Shown: positions 1 to 7,961 of the stretch, piece by piece
Position numbering within the stretch: position 1 is the first letter of the stretch
Layout of the letters: each line of letters begins with the position of its first letter
NCBI RefSeq assembly: GCF_030316855.1
Contig: NZ_JASZYR010000021.1
Coordinates: 1-64,000 of the forward strand
Reading direction: 5' to 3'
Origin: Variovorax sp. J22P240
Lineage (GTDB): Bacteria; Pseudomonadota; Gammaproteobacteria; Burkholderiales; Burkholderiaceae_C
DNA length: 64,000 nucleotides
Notes under the pieces: generated by a model
Seen by the model: the letters and a program-made list of their open reading frames with translations, nothing else
The model's database searches: none
Told to the model about the DNA's origin: nothing
Translations under genes and position numbers: made by a program

Positions 1-174
1 ATCGACGTCCTTGAAGCCGAACTCGATCGGCGAGCTCGTGTCCGAACTCTGGACAACGACGGGGTCGCTTGTTCCAACGAATGCCGCGCCACCGTTTCCG
101 CCGCCCCCGCCACCGCAGGAAAGGACCAAGCCAAGGGACAGGGCAAGCAGAGCGCGAGGCACCAGTTTATTCAT
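1..174 (-). CDS. Lipoprotein N-terminus (partial, runs off window)
   Basis: The reading frame opens with ATG at 174 and continues off the left edge, giving 58 residues. The start MNKLVPRALLALSLGLVLSC is a short basic and hydrophobic signal sequence ending in a lipobox with Cys20. A run of six glycines follows at once, the usual flexible tether of Burkholderiales lipoproteins. It is therefore probably an outer-membrane or periplasmic lipoprotein. The remaining residues resemble the start of an extracellular beta-rich domain, but too little is present to name it. The Kelch lipoprotein at 14694-16652 starts the same way. Confidence 0.75.
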   Translation of the reverse strand, partial: MNKLVPRALLALSLGLVLSCGGGGGGNGGAAFVGTSDPVVVQSSDTSSPIEFGFKDVD

Positions 175-298
175 CGCGTCAATTGTCAGGGTCAATCGCG
201 GCCGCCGGTCCTCTAAGCATGTTCGCTTACCTTTCGATGTGAATACCCCACTCGGACACGTCCCGTTGCGTCCGTTGCACCCTGACTGATTGCGCTTC

Positions 299-508
299 TC
301 ATCGAGCGTCGAAGCGCCCGCGATCGAAGCCCCAGGGGCCGGCACAGGCCGGGTCGCTGGACAGATGGTGATAGATCGCAGAAGCGCCACGGGCGGCGCT
401 GCGGATTCGATCTTCAGCGGTAAAGGTTTTCGTCATGGGCGCCTTGCCGGTGCAGGTGTCCGCACCGCCCGACGGGAACGTGCGCGTCATGCGGGGTGAA
501 TAAGCCAT
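299..508 (-). CDS. Small hypothetical protein (69 aa)
   Basis: This short frame on the minus strand has balanced amino-acid composition, including a charged stretch MTKTFTAEDRIRSAARGAS, which argues weakly for real coding. ATG at 508 is chosen over an in-frame TTG nine bases upstream. A GGGGA sequence lies at a plausible distance upstream. I recognise no domain. The gene would be divergent from the small membrane protein at 539-862 with almost no space between, so a shared short promoter would be needed. It could be a chance frame. Confidence 0.35.
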   Translation of the reverse strand: MAYSPRMTRTFPSGGADTCTGKAPMTKTFTAEDRIRSAARGASAIYHHLSSDPACAGPWGFDRGRFDAR

Positions 509-538
509 CCTTTGCAATCCCCGCTACCATCCCGGCGC

Positions 539-862
539 ATGGGCACGCCCGATTCCCGATTCGACCGCTACGGACCTTTCGTCATTGCTGGCGTGTTCGT
601 GCTGATCACCGTCATCGCATGCGCCTGGGCGATCGTGCAGGGAATGGAGAACCGCCGCGCCTGGAAAGGCTACGTGGCGGAGAACGACTGCCGGGTCGTG
701 GGCACCCAGCGGGGCGACATCAAGATCGACATGAGCTACGTGCCCACGGCCAGCGGGTCGAACGCCAGCTTCACCCTGATCCCAACCGTCACGCCTGAAC
801 CGGATCGGAAGGTTTGGCAGTGCACCAGTCGCGACGGCGCGACCCTGATTCACATTCGCTGA
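539..862 (+). CDS. Small single-pass membrane protein (107 aa)
   Basis: After a short charged N-terminus (MGTPDSRFDRYG) there is one clear membrane helix at about residues 11-33 (FVIAGVFVLITVIACAWAIV). A polar C-terminal domain follows with two cysteines that could form a disulphide. The expected topology is an N-in membrane anchor with a periplasmic domain. ATG at 539 is used; an in-frame TTG at 512 is possible. No family was recognised. Confidence 0.6.
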   Translation: MGTPDSRFDRYGPFVIAGVFVLITVIACAWAIVQGMENRRAWKGYVAENDCRVVGTQRGDIKIDMSYVPTASGSNASFTLIPTVTPEPDRKVWQCTSRDGATLIHIR

Positions 863-975
863 GCGCAGAGACCCTGTGCCTGAGCCTGACGCGGGAGGGG
901 ATTTTTTTCGATTGCCCCGACCCCCGGCCGCATGCCGGTCGGAATGCAACCGCAGCGCCCAACGCGCAGTGAACG

Positions 976-1335
976 CTACTTCGCGCTCACCACGGTCGCC
1001 CGCACTGCGCCCTCTCTGAGGGAGACCAGGACCCCCTCGCGCCTGACGACCTTCACGCAGGACTCATTCATGGGGGCCTTGTTCCACGTGGTGCAGTAGC
1101 CTCCTGGCCCATCCATACGCCATTTGCCCACGTCGTTGTACGCGCCTGAAACCGTGGCCTTACCGGTCGGTGTGAGTGCGACGTTGACAATCTTTCCGTC
1201 GAACATCTTCCATTCGATCGTCTTGCCGACGATCTGAGTCAAGATGTCCTGCTCAGTCAGCGGCACATCCTGACTCAAGGCCTGACCTGCAGCAACCGAG
1301 AGTCCCATAGCGACGAGTGCTGATCGATGCGTCAT
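976..1335 (-). CDS. Small exported protein, DUF995-like
   Basis: This is a 119-residue protein with a Sec signal peptide (about residues 1-21, ending AGQALSQ), so it is expected in the periplasm. The mature part has alternating beta-strand-like segments and the phrase GKWRMDGPGGYCTTW with two cysteines (positions near 82 and 93). It resembles small proteins annotated DUF995 (a 'GKTIEW...DG...GKWR' pattern). That similarity is from memory and is weak. ATG at 1335 follows an AGGAG about seven bases upstream. Function is unknown. Confidence 0.7.
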   Translation of the reverse strand: MTHRSALVAMGLSVAAGQALSQDVPLTEQDILTQIVGKTIEWKMFDGKIVNVALTPTGKATVSGAYNDVGKWRMDGPGGYCTTWNKAPMNESCVKVVRREGVLVSLREGAVRATVVSAK

Positions 1336-1528
1336 GCTGACTCCTCAAGGTGGTGGCGAGCCAGTTTGAGGTCCAGCCGAAATTGCCTCATCACCCATTT
1401 GCGGCTTGACATTGATGCAATTCGGTCAGCACCTGCGGAGCTTCAGGCATCGCTACAACAGGCGCGCTCGGGTTGAGCTCAAATGCGGTCGTCCCCCCAG
1501 CGACCCCGGCTACGCATGAATCAGGACG

Positions 1529-1545
1529 GATAAGGAGTCCTTATC
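1529..1545. repeat. Perfect 17-bp inverted repeat
   Basis: GATAAGGAGTCCTTATC reads identically on both strands except for the central base. It lies about 90 bp downstream of the H-NS gene stop and about 190 bp upstream of the exported protein start at 1335. It could be an operator or a short hairpin (7-bp stem, AGT loop). There is no T-tract, so a simple intrinsic terminator is not supported. Confidence 0.6.
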
Positions 1546-1631
1546 GCCCAACTTGGCGCAGCGAGCACAGCCGACCCGGGCCCCCTCCCCTCCGGCGATC
1601 GCGCTATCGCAGGTCCAGCCGCTTTCGCCTC

Positions 1632-2126
1632 TCAGCCTCTCAGATCCTCGAGAGTCTTTCCGCCTGCGATCGCCTCCTTCATCCAGCGAGGCTGGGGTCC
1701 ACGGCCAGTCCACGAGTTTCCGGCTCCATCCCGGTAGAGCAGCGTGGAGGGCCGTCGCTTCTTCTGCTTCCCCGGTTGTTTCGCAACCGCCGCCACGACC
1801 GTGCCGATTCGGAGTTCCTCCAAGGTCCGCCCGGAATCCAGGGCGTCTCGCAGCCACTGTGGACGCTTGCCCATTCCGCCCCAGGCGTTGCCATTGCCAT
1901 CGCTGTACTTCGCGGCGCGAGGTCTCTTGTCACTCGCCTTTCCGATCGGCGCCCCGGCTTTCGGCGCGGTACGACCGAAACCGAGCTGCTGCGCAGTCAG
2001 GCCGTAGTGGACGATCGCCCCCTTGATTCGCGAAACAACGCCCGACACCTCCTTCTCGCGAAGTGCATCAGCAGTCTTCTGAAGCTGTGCGATCTGCTTT
2101 TGAATCTGGGCGTAGGTCTGAGTCAT
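1632..2126 (-). CDS. H-NS family nucleoid protein with two C-terminal DNA-binding motifs
   Basis: This 164-residue protein has the H-NS layout. The N-terminal half (residues 1-60) is a helical oligomerisation region (QIQKQIAQLQKTADALREKE). A basic linker follows, then not one but two copies of the H-NS C-terminal motif: DGNGNAWGGMGKRPQWLRDA at about 77-96 and DGAGNSWTGRGPQPRWMKEA at about 133-152. Each is followed by an L-E-[ED]-L-R tail. Typical H-NS proteins carry one copy and are about 95-135 residues, so this is an internally duplicated form. The family binds AT-rich DNA in the minor groove and silences horizontally acquired genes. The surroundings are rich in IS remnants. ATG at 2126 is the only sensible start. 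Confidence 0.88.
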   Translation of the reverse strand: MTQTYAQIQKQIAQLQKTADALREKEVSGVVSRIKGAIVHYGLTAQQLGFGRTAPKAGAPIGKASDKRPRAAKYSDGNGNAWGGMGKRPQWLRDALDSGRTLEELRIGTVVAAVAKQPGKQKKRRPSTLLYRDGAGNSWTGRGPQPRWMKEAIAGGKTLEDLRG

Positions 2127-2186
2127 GGAAATTCCTGTTAGTGAGATTCGAGAGGAATAGCTTAATACCGTCGCCCTACAAAGAGG

Positions 2187-2216
2187 GTCAGGTCCTGGTC
2201 AGGTCCTGGTCAGGTC
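2187..2216. repeat. Short tandem repeat, 11-bp unit
   Basis: The unit GTCAGGTCCTG occurs twice in full and a third time as its first eight bases. It sits upstream of the H-NS start (2126). Function is unknown; it may be simple slippage or tandem regulator sites. Confidence 0.8.
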
Positions 2217-2586
2217 TCCAATGGACGAGTCGGGGGAGGGGCGGCAAGCATTGGTTCTGTCCGAATTGCAGTTGGCCTTGCCCACTCGACTCCGCGAACG
2301 GAGAACCGGTCTGCCATCCCCCGAGAAACGAACGGCGGTGCCTGTTTTGGAGGCATCGCGTCGCGAGGCCACTCTGGAGTGGCTTCCCCAAGCTTCGCGC
2401 GCTCTTGTCCACAGATCTGTCCACGGGCCTCGTGGATAAGCTCACGACACCTGGTCTGCGAGACCGCAACCAATTCGTGAAATAGTTCCGCCCGCGCGAA
2501 CCTTTGGCGGACTTGTGAGTGGCTATGAAGCGAGTAGTCTGAAGGTATGCTTTCTCCCTGGGTGGGCATCAAGGACCAACCCCTTC

Positions 2587-2613
2587 AGGCCCGCCTTGTG
2601 CGGGCCTGCTTTT
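2587..2613 (+). terminator. Predicted intrinsic terminator
   Basis: AGGCCCGC and GCGGGCCT form a perfect 8-bp GC-rich stem around a five-base loop (CTTGT) and are followed by GCTTTT. It would act on plus-strand transcription, but no clear plus-strand gene precedes it. It may be a leftover from a deleted gene next to the IS66 fragment. Confidence 0.55.
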
Positions 2614-2633
2614 GACCCGTCGGCACGAACCTC

Positions 2634-2969
2634 ATGACTGTCACCGGCACGGGAAGGGGCGTCCGTCCGGAGACAGCGCCGGTTCTGGCGCTGCCGACCG
2701 GCCCCGAGGATCCCGAACTTGCCAGTCGATCTTATGCAACGAAGATCCGCGACAGCTTGGGCGGTTCGTTCTGGCCCCAGGTGCTGGTAGCCAAGTTCCT
2801 GGACCACGTGCCGCTGTACCGCCAGGAAGCTTTCTTCAAGCGCGCTGGCCACTTGATCGCCCGTTCAACGCTCGCGCAGTGGGTGGGCGAATGCGGCGCG
2901 CAGTTCCAACCGCTGGTGCAGGCCGAGCCCACTCCCGATCATGCGCGTGGTGAAGCGCTTTTCATGTGA
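2634..2969 (+). pseudogene. IS66-family transposase (TnpC) internal fragment
   Basis: About 90 residues match the central region of IS66 TnpC transposases, with the typical VLVAKFLDHVPLYRQEA and RSTLAQWVGECGAQFQPLV. The N-terminal zinc-finger/helix part and the DDE catalytic core are absent, and no companion tnpA/tnpB is present. The similarity ends near 2945, just before the 3' end of the DUF2652 gene. This is an inactive relic of insertion followed by deletion. Confidence 0.85.
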
Positions 2970-3591
2970 GGGATCCGGTGACCGTAGCATTCGCCTCGGC
3001 CAGGTACGGCGCCATCGAATGGTGTCGATACGCGACCTCTCCGATTTCGTCGTAGCTGCAGTTGCCGCACTCGAACGACGAGGCCGTCGCAGTGCCGTCG
3101 GCCAGCTGGTTCAGCGTCTCCTCGCTCACCAGCAGGTACTCGGACTCGGGCACCTGATTCTTCAACAGCCGGTGCGCGACGATGATGCTCTTGCCAATGA
3201 ATTTCGAATGTCCCTTGACCTGCATGGTCCTGGCCGGCCCGAAATGCGCGACGAACTTGAGCGACAGGCAATGGACGTTGGAGCAGGCGCCGCAGGCGCA
3301 GGTGCGCAGGATCTCGATCCGCTTGATATGCGAATGGAAGTCCACGAACATCTTCCGTGCCTGCGCCAGAAGCTCGTCCAGCGACGGCGGCGCGCCGGGA
3401 CGAACAAACAGCACCGCATCGCCCTCAAACTCGGCAACCTCCAGCCCGAGTTGGTTGGCGTCCACGATCAACTCCAGCAACTCCTGGATGATGTGCTGAC
3501 TATGGCTCACCTCGGTCTCGGTCACGAACTTCGTGAAACCGCTGATGTCCGGGATGAAGAAGAGTATGTTGTCGGGATCTGTTGACGCCAC
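2962..3591 (-). CDS. DUF2652 protein (class III nucleotidyl-cyclase-like fold)
   Basis: This is a 209-residue protein beginning near NILFFIPDISGFTKFV, the hallmark start of DUF2652, a family distantly related to adenylate/guanylate cyclase catalytic domains (FIPDISGFT.. and EFEGDAVLFV). The family's substrate is unknown. The two metal-binding aspartates of true cyclases may correspond to D in IPDISG and D in EGDAV. Cys residues cluster at about 97-104 (TCACGAC). GTG at 3591 with GGAG eight bases upstream is preferred over an in-frame TTG at 3603. The length is typical for the family. Confidence 0.8.
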   Translation of the reverse strand: MASTDPDNILFFIPDISGFTKFVTETEVSHSQHIIQELLELIVDANQLGLEVAEFEGDAVLFVRPGAPPSLDELLAQARKMFVDFHSHIKRIEILRTCACGACSNVHCLSLKFVAHFGPARTMQVKGHSKFIGKSIIVAHRLLKNQVPESEYLLVSEETLNQLADGTATASSFECGNCSYDEIGEVAYRHHSMAPYLAEANATVTGSLT

Positions 3592-3970
3592 TGCTCGCTC
3601 CAAGGATTTGCCTCATCACATTCAACCACGCGCCCACGCAGGTCAGTCACAGCAACAACAAGACCCCGAAGGTAGCCCCGTCTTGCGATAAGCGAGCCGA
3701 GCGACAACACCTCGAGCGCCAAGGTGCCTGAGTCGGAGTGCAGATCTATCAGTTCGGCGAATAGATGTCCATGGTGCTAGGGTCACGACCTTGAGTCGCG
3801 GGCGTGCTTCGATCGCCCAACGGTCTCGCATGAGGGCCTTCACGTCGAGATGAACTGCCAGCGCCTGTCCCACAAATTGCGAACCCTGCCGACCCCAAAA
3901 CAATGGATTTCATGGTGCTGGCGCCAGAAAGAATCAGGAAGCGCGCATCGTCTTGTCGACCTTGATGAGC
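3592..3970. other. Intergenic region without supported gene
   Basis: Only short overlapping frames without motifs or ribosome binding sites are present. It should contain the promoter of the DUF2652 gene. Nothing else was recognised. Confidence 0.5.
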
Positions 3971-5002
3971 TCAGCCGACCGGCGCGGCCGGATTCAGCAG
4001 GCCGGCGGACTGGAGGGCGCACCACAGCGCCGCCGGCACGGCATGGTCGGCATCGGCGGAGTTGGCCAGCACCTCCTGTGGCGTCACACCGCCCAGCAGC
4101 ACGGTCACGACCGCAGGATGCGCCATCGCAAACTGCAACGCGGCGCGGCGCAGCGGCGTGGCATGCGTGGCGCAGATCGCTTCGATCTTGCGCACGCGGT
4201 CCATGATGTCTTCGGGCGCAGGCCCGTAGTCGAACTTGGCCCCGGGCACGGCGCCGGTTGCGAGGATGCCGGAATTGAATACACCGGCCAGCATGACGCC
4301 GATGTGCTTTTCGAGAGCCAGCGGCAAGAATTCGTCCAACCCGTTCTGGATCAGCAGCGAGTAACGGCCAGCCAGTATCGCCACGTCGAAGTCGCCGGCC
4401 CGCGCGAACTTCACCGAAACGTCGGATTCGTTGATGCCGAATCCGATGGCGGCCACGGTCTTCTCGCTGCGCAGCCTGTCGAGCGCCTTGTAGGCGCCCT
4501 CCATCGCCTCCTTGAAGCGCACGGGCGCATCGATCGGGCCGTGCGTCCACACGTCGCAGTCGTGGATCAACAGGATGTCCAGGCGGTCCAGCCCGGTGCG
4601 CAGCAAGGACTGTTCGACCGAGCGCATCGTGCCGTCGTAGGAATAGTCAAAGCGCGGCGCATGCGGATGGCCGCCAGCAAAGCCCGGCGAGAAAACATCG
4701 GGGTTCTTCGGCGGCGGCTTGGCAAAGACGTCCATGACCCGGCCGATCTTGGTCGATACGATCACATCCTTGCGTGGCAGGTGGCGCAGGCCTGCACCCA
4801 CGCGCGCTTCGGCCAGCCCGTTGCCGTAGTGCGGCGAGGTGTCGAACACGCGCACTCCACTGGCGTACGCCTGTTCGACGGTGACGATGCAGTTTTTCTC
4901 ATCGAGCAATTCGTACAGGTCGCCCATGGGTGCCGTACCCAATCCGAGGGCCGAGAAGACAAGTTCCGTCCCATTGCGGGTCGTGAAGCGGTTTGACTTC
5001 AT
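3971..5002 (-). CDS. Aldo/keto reductase (aldose 1-dehydrogenase type)
   Basis: This 343-residue (alpha/beta)8-barrel oxidoreductase would use NAD(P)H to interconvert a sugar or aldehyde. Family signatures visible are GLGTAPMG near residue 16, GVRVFDTSPHYGNGLAE (Asp and catalytic Tyr), KIGR (catalytic Lys), LDILLIHDCD (His) and the C-terminal ALQFAMAHPAVVTVLLGG. The overall pattern fits the D-threo-aldose 1-dehydrogenase / L-fucose dehydrogenase branch rather than drug-type reductases. The substrate is inferred only. ATG at 5002 has AGGAG seven bases upstream. It is a single gene with no operon partner. Confidence 0.88.
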   Translation of the reverse strand: MKSNRFTTRNGTELVFSALGLGTAPMGDLYELLDEKNCIVTVEQAYASGVRVFDTSPHYGNGLAEARVGAGLRHLPRKDVIVSTKIGRVMDVFAKPPPKNPDVFSPGFAGGHPHAPRFDYSYDGTMRSVEQSLLRTGLDRLDILLIHDCDVWTHGPIDAPVRFKEAMEGAYKALDRLRSEKTVAAIGFGINESDVSVKFARAGDFDVAILAGRYSLLIQNGLDEFLPLALEKHIGVMLAGVFNSGILATGAVPGAKFDYGPAPEDIMDRVRKIEAICATHATPLRRAALQFAMAHPAVVTVLLGGVTPQEVLANSADADHAVPAALWCALQSAGLLNPAAPVG

Positions 5003-5351
5003 GCATTTCTCCTCGTTGGATTGCGAGTGGAAATCCCGCGCAAAGCATAGCGCGCGCGCTCCATTTGCGTGGAGGCGTCTGGCGACCAAGAAACACTCGC
5101 CCCTGGACCCGAATGGGCGCTATGACGACGCTTTATCGTCCACCTGTAGCATCGGGCGCTACTGCCCTCCCCTGGCGCAATCCCCTAGCAGCTGGTCACA
5201 CCTTGAAGAGCAGCTTCGATTCGGTCCAGCGCCCGAGCGGGTCGGCTGGAATGTCCCTTCTTCCGGACGATCTGCATCTTCTTGCGCTTGCCGCTGCAGT
5301 TCGCATCGGCCCCCCTTCGCGAGGCCAACTGGCAGACAGGCAGAATGCGCC
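5003..5351. other. Intergenic region between divergent genes
   Basis: About 350 bp between the divergent aldo/keto reductase and RIO kinase genes. It should hold both promoters, but no clear operator or repeat was seen. Confidence 0.5.
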
Positions 5352-6197
5352 ATGAAAGCACCCCCTCGACTACAGGCACTCATCGACGAAGGACTGATCG
5401 ACAGCGTGGTTCGCCAGCTCATGAGCGGCAAGGAAGCGATGGTCTACGTGGTGCGCTGCGGGGACGAGACGCGCTGCGCCAAGATCTACAAGGAAGCCAC
5501 CCAGCGCAGTTTCCGACAAGCCGTCGACTACACCGAAAACCGCAAAGTCAAGAACACGCGTCTTCAGCGCGCGATGGCCAAGGGCACCAAGTTCGGCCGG
5601 CAGGCCACCGAAGCGGCCTGGCAAAGTGCCGAGGTCGACGCGCTCTACCGCTTGGCCGCGGCCGGCGTGCGCGTGCCGGTGCCCCACAACTTCTGCGACG
5701 GCGTGCTGCTGATGGAGTTGGTCACCGACGCGCAGGGCGATGCCGCACCGCGCCTCAACGACGTTGTGTTCACGCCAGAGGACGCGCGGCTGCACCACGC
5801 AACACTGTTGGTGGAAGTTGTTCGCATGCTGTGCGCCGGTGTGGTACACGGCGACCTGTCTGAGTTCAACGTATTGCTCGCCACCGACGGCCCTGTGATC
5901 ATTGACTTGCCGCAGGCGGTCGATGCCGCAGGCAACAACCATGCCAGGCGGATGCTGCTGCGGGATGTGGCGAACCTCGCGGACTTCTTCGGGCAGGTCG
6001 CGCCCGAGTTGCTTTCCACCAGGTACGGCGAGGAAATATGGAACCTCTACGAGCGCGGCGAGCTGCACGCTGGCTCGGCGCTGACCGGCAGCTTCGCGGG
6101 TCCGAGTGGGCCGGTGGACGTGCGCGGCGTGCTGCGCGAGGTTGACGACGCGCGCGCCGAAGAGGCGGCCCGGCTTGTTCGTATGGCGACGCGTTGA
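5352..6197 (+). CDS. RIO1-family atypical protein kinase
   Basis: This 281-residue cytosolic kinase of the RIO family has ATP-binding GKEAMVYVVRCG (residues 26-37), KIY lysine, a helix-rich KVKNTRLQRAMAKGTKFGRQ characteristic of RIO1, catalytic loop VHGDLSEFNVLL (H and D) and metal-binding IIDLPQAV, where the usual DFG is D-L-P. The phosphorylated substrate in bacteria is unknown. ATG at 5352 is chosen because the conserved domain begins directly after it; the frame is open further upstream without homology. Immediately downstream lies an IS110 remnant, so the true C-terminus may have been altered by a few residues. Confidence 0.87.
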   Translation: MKAPPRLQALIDEGLIDSVVRQLMSGKEAMVYVVRCGDETRCAKIYKEATQRSFRQAVDYTENRKVKNTRLQRAMAKGTKFGRQATEAAWQSAEVDALYRLAAAGVRVPVPHNFCDGVLLMELVTDAQGDAAPRLNDVVFTPEDARLHHATLLVEVVRMLCAGVVHGDLSEFNVLLATDGPVIIDLPQAVDAAGNNHARRMLLRDVANLADFFGQVAPELLSTRYGEEIWNLYERGELHAGSALTGSFAGPSGPVDVRGVLREVDDARAEEAARLVRMATR

Positions 6198-6207
6198 TGC
6201 AGCTCAG

Positions 6208-6537
6208 CGCGCCGGCAAGGAGTTCAAGAACGGCCGACATTTGTCGGCCTGGGTGGGGTTGGTTCCGAGGCAGCATTCGTCGGGTGGCAAGTCACAGCTC
6301 AGGGGCATCAGCAAGCGAGGCGACAAGTACCTTCGAACCCTGTTGATCCACGGCGCTCGGGCGGTGTTGCGCTATGCGGTCGGCAAGACCGACGTGCAGA
6401 GTCGATGGCTGCAGGAAATGGTTGCGCGACGCGGCTGCAACCGCGCGGCCGTGGCGCTCGCCAACAAGAATACGCGGGTGATCCAGGCACTCTTGAGCAG
6501 CGACACGCCTTATCGCCCAAGCGCCGTAACGCGCTGA
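6208..6537 (+). pseudogene. IS110-family transposase, C-terminal fragment
   Basis: About 110 residues match the C-terminal half of IS110/IS1111 transposases: KEFKNGRHLSAWVGLVPRQH, GGKSQLRGISKRGDKYLRTL and the terminal RAAVALANKNTRVIQALL. The N-terminal RuvC-like DEDD domain is missing and no start codon fits. The fragment abuts the stop of the RIO kinase gene. An N-terminal piece of an IS110 transposase is at 32559-32634, but the two need not be from one copy. Confidence 0.88.
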
Positions 6538-6947
6538 ACTGGTCGACGGCAAGTACTTCATCATTCAGGGAGGGAAATCACACCCAGCACTGGTTTTCGT
6601 TGCTTTAGGAAGTGATGAAAGAACTGGTTGGACCAACGCCCACAAGCCTGCATTCCGTGCCGGCTGCCCTCCGGGTCGTCAAGCCGTCAATCTACTGAGG
6701 ACAGGGCGTGCGGATCTCATCGAGGATGCGGGCATGTTTCGACGCGCCCACCAGCAAGCCGTATACATGCATGCAGACCGTTTGACGTCACTGAAAAGTG
6801 CCTTGCAAAAGGCGCAGGGTCCATACAAGCCGGAATGGAACTCTGAACCCGTTGCCGCCAATCGCATTCCGCTGGTAAACGGCAGCTATCAGAGCCGCGC
6901 CCGAGCCAGGTTCCTCGAGTTGCGACTTTTGGCGACGGACGCAGTCA
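6538..6947. other. Sequence downstream of IS110 remnant, no supported gene
   Basis: The first ~90 bp may be the outer end of the IS110 element. Beyond that, short frames on both strands lack recognisable motifs. It ends at the stop of the sugar transferase gene, which reads toward it. Confidence 0.5.
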
Positions 6948-7667
6948 TCACGAGGATCCGTCACCGCTCAAGACCACCCATACCGTGCGCGCAAGTATCT
7001 TGGCGTCCAGCCAGAGAGACCACTCGGCCGCATAGCGGGCGTCGAGTGCAACCCGCTCCTCATAGGGTAGGCGGTTTCGGCCACTCACCTGCCACAACCC
7101 TGTAATGCCGGGACGCATGCGGCAATAGTGCACCCAGCGGGCGCCATACAGACTGCGTTGGCGGACCATACAGGGGCGGGGACCGACCAGGCTCATCTCG
7201 CCCTTTAACACGTTGAAGAACTGCGGCAGTTCGTCCAAGCTGAGTTTGCGGATCAGCCGACCCACGCGCGTGATGCGCGGATCGTTGTCGAGCTTCTGAT
7301 ACTTTTGCCACTGTGCGCGCGCGGCCGCATCGTGTGCCAGATGTCGCTCGAGCAGCGCATCGCCGTCTTCCACCATCGAGCGGAACTTGTAAAACCGGAA
7401 CGCCCGCCCATCCTGTCCTAGCCGGGTCTGCCAGAAATGGACCGCGCCCCTGCCTTCCATACGCACGGCGAGGGCCACCAACAGGTACAGCGGGCCAAAC
7501 AGGACGAAGAACATCAGCGCGCCCATGATGTCGACCGCACGTTTTGCTGCACGCTGTCCCGGCCCGAGGCACAAGGGATCGAACGATTCGCCGATGGCGC
7601 GCCGCGGCACGCCGGGCCGGTAGCGCCTGCCGCCCACGAGGATGCCGTTGAAATCATCGAGGCGCAT
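6948..7667 (-). CDS. Undecaprenyl-phosphate sugar-1-phosphate transferase (exopolysaccharide)
   Basis: A 239-residue monotopic membrane enzyme that would load the first sugar-phosphate onto undecaprenyl phosphate for extracellular polysaccharide or O-unit synthesis. One hydrophobic segment (VDIMGALMFFVLFGPLYLLV) is followed by the catalytic domain with FRFYKFRSMVEDGD, LSLDELPQFFNVLKGEMSLV, GPRP and RPGITGLWQVSGR. It is the short form with only the C-terminal domain. ATG at 7667 is used; the frame continues upstream to a TTG at 7751 without homology. No glycosyltransferase or Wzx/Wzy genes are nearby, so it is an orphan initiating transferase here. Confidence 0.88.
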   Translation of the reverse strand: MRLDDFNGILVGGRRYRPGVPRRAIGESFDPLCLGPGQRAAKRAVDIMGALMFFVLFGPLYLLVALAVRMEGRGAVHFWQTRLGQDGRAFRFYKFRSMVEDGDALLERHLAHDAAARAQWQKYQKLDNDPRITRVGRLIRKLSLDELPQFFNVLKGEMSLVGPRPCMVRQRSLYGARWVHYCRMRPGITGLWQVSGRNRLPYEERVALDARYAAEWSLWLDAKILARTVWVVLSGDGSS

Positions 7668-7781
7668 CAACTTCACACCATCGTGTGTGCAGCGGAAGGA
7701 TCCCCGTCCTGCGGAGTCGACAGGGCGTAGGACTTCTGCGGGACATGCCAAGCCGGCGAGTTCATCGTCTGCCGCGCCATC

Positions 7782-7961
7782 TCAGCGCCACAATGCCAAC
7801 GCGCCCAGCACGAGCGCGCAGAAGATCAACATGCCCACGAAATTGCGGCGCCAGCCTTCGGCCTCCCGTGACCTGCGCTGCGCGCGTTGCAGCTCGAGCC
7901 GTTGTTCGACGCTTGGCCGGCCCCAGAAGTCCTCATCGTCCTCGTTCCGAACGCGCGCCAT
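7782..7961 (-). CDS. Small C-tail-anchored membrane protein (59 aa)
   Basis: The protein starts with an acidic/basic soluble part (MARVRNEDDEDFWGRPSVEQ, then an Arg/Glu-rich helix) and ends in a single membrane helix at about residues 41-58 (VGMLIFCALVLGALALW). The balanced codon use and clean ATG at 7961 favour a real gene. It precedes the sugar transferase on the same strand by about 110 bp, possibly co-transcribed. Function is unknown. Confidence 0.6.
   Translation of the reverse strand: MARVRNEDDEDFWGRPSVEQRLELQRAQRRSREAEGWRRNFVGMLIFCALVLGALALWR

Larger units (their letters stand above)
2127..2633. other. Gene-poor stretch between H-NS gene and IS66 remnant
   Basis: No convincing gene is seen. 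The stretch holds the upstream region of the H-NS gene, an 11-bp tandem repeat (2187-2216) and a hairpin with T-tract (2587-2613). Several open frames cross it, but they overlap on both strands and lack recognisable motifs. Confidence 0.6.
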
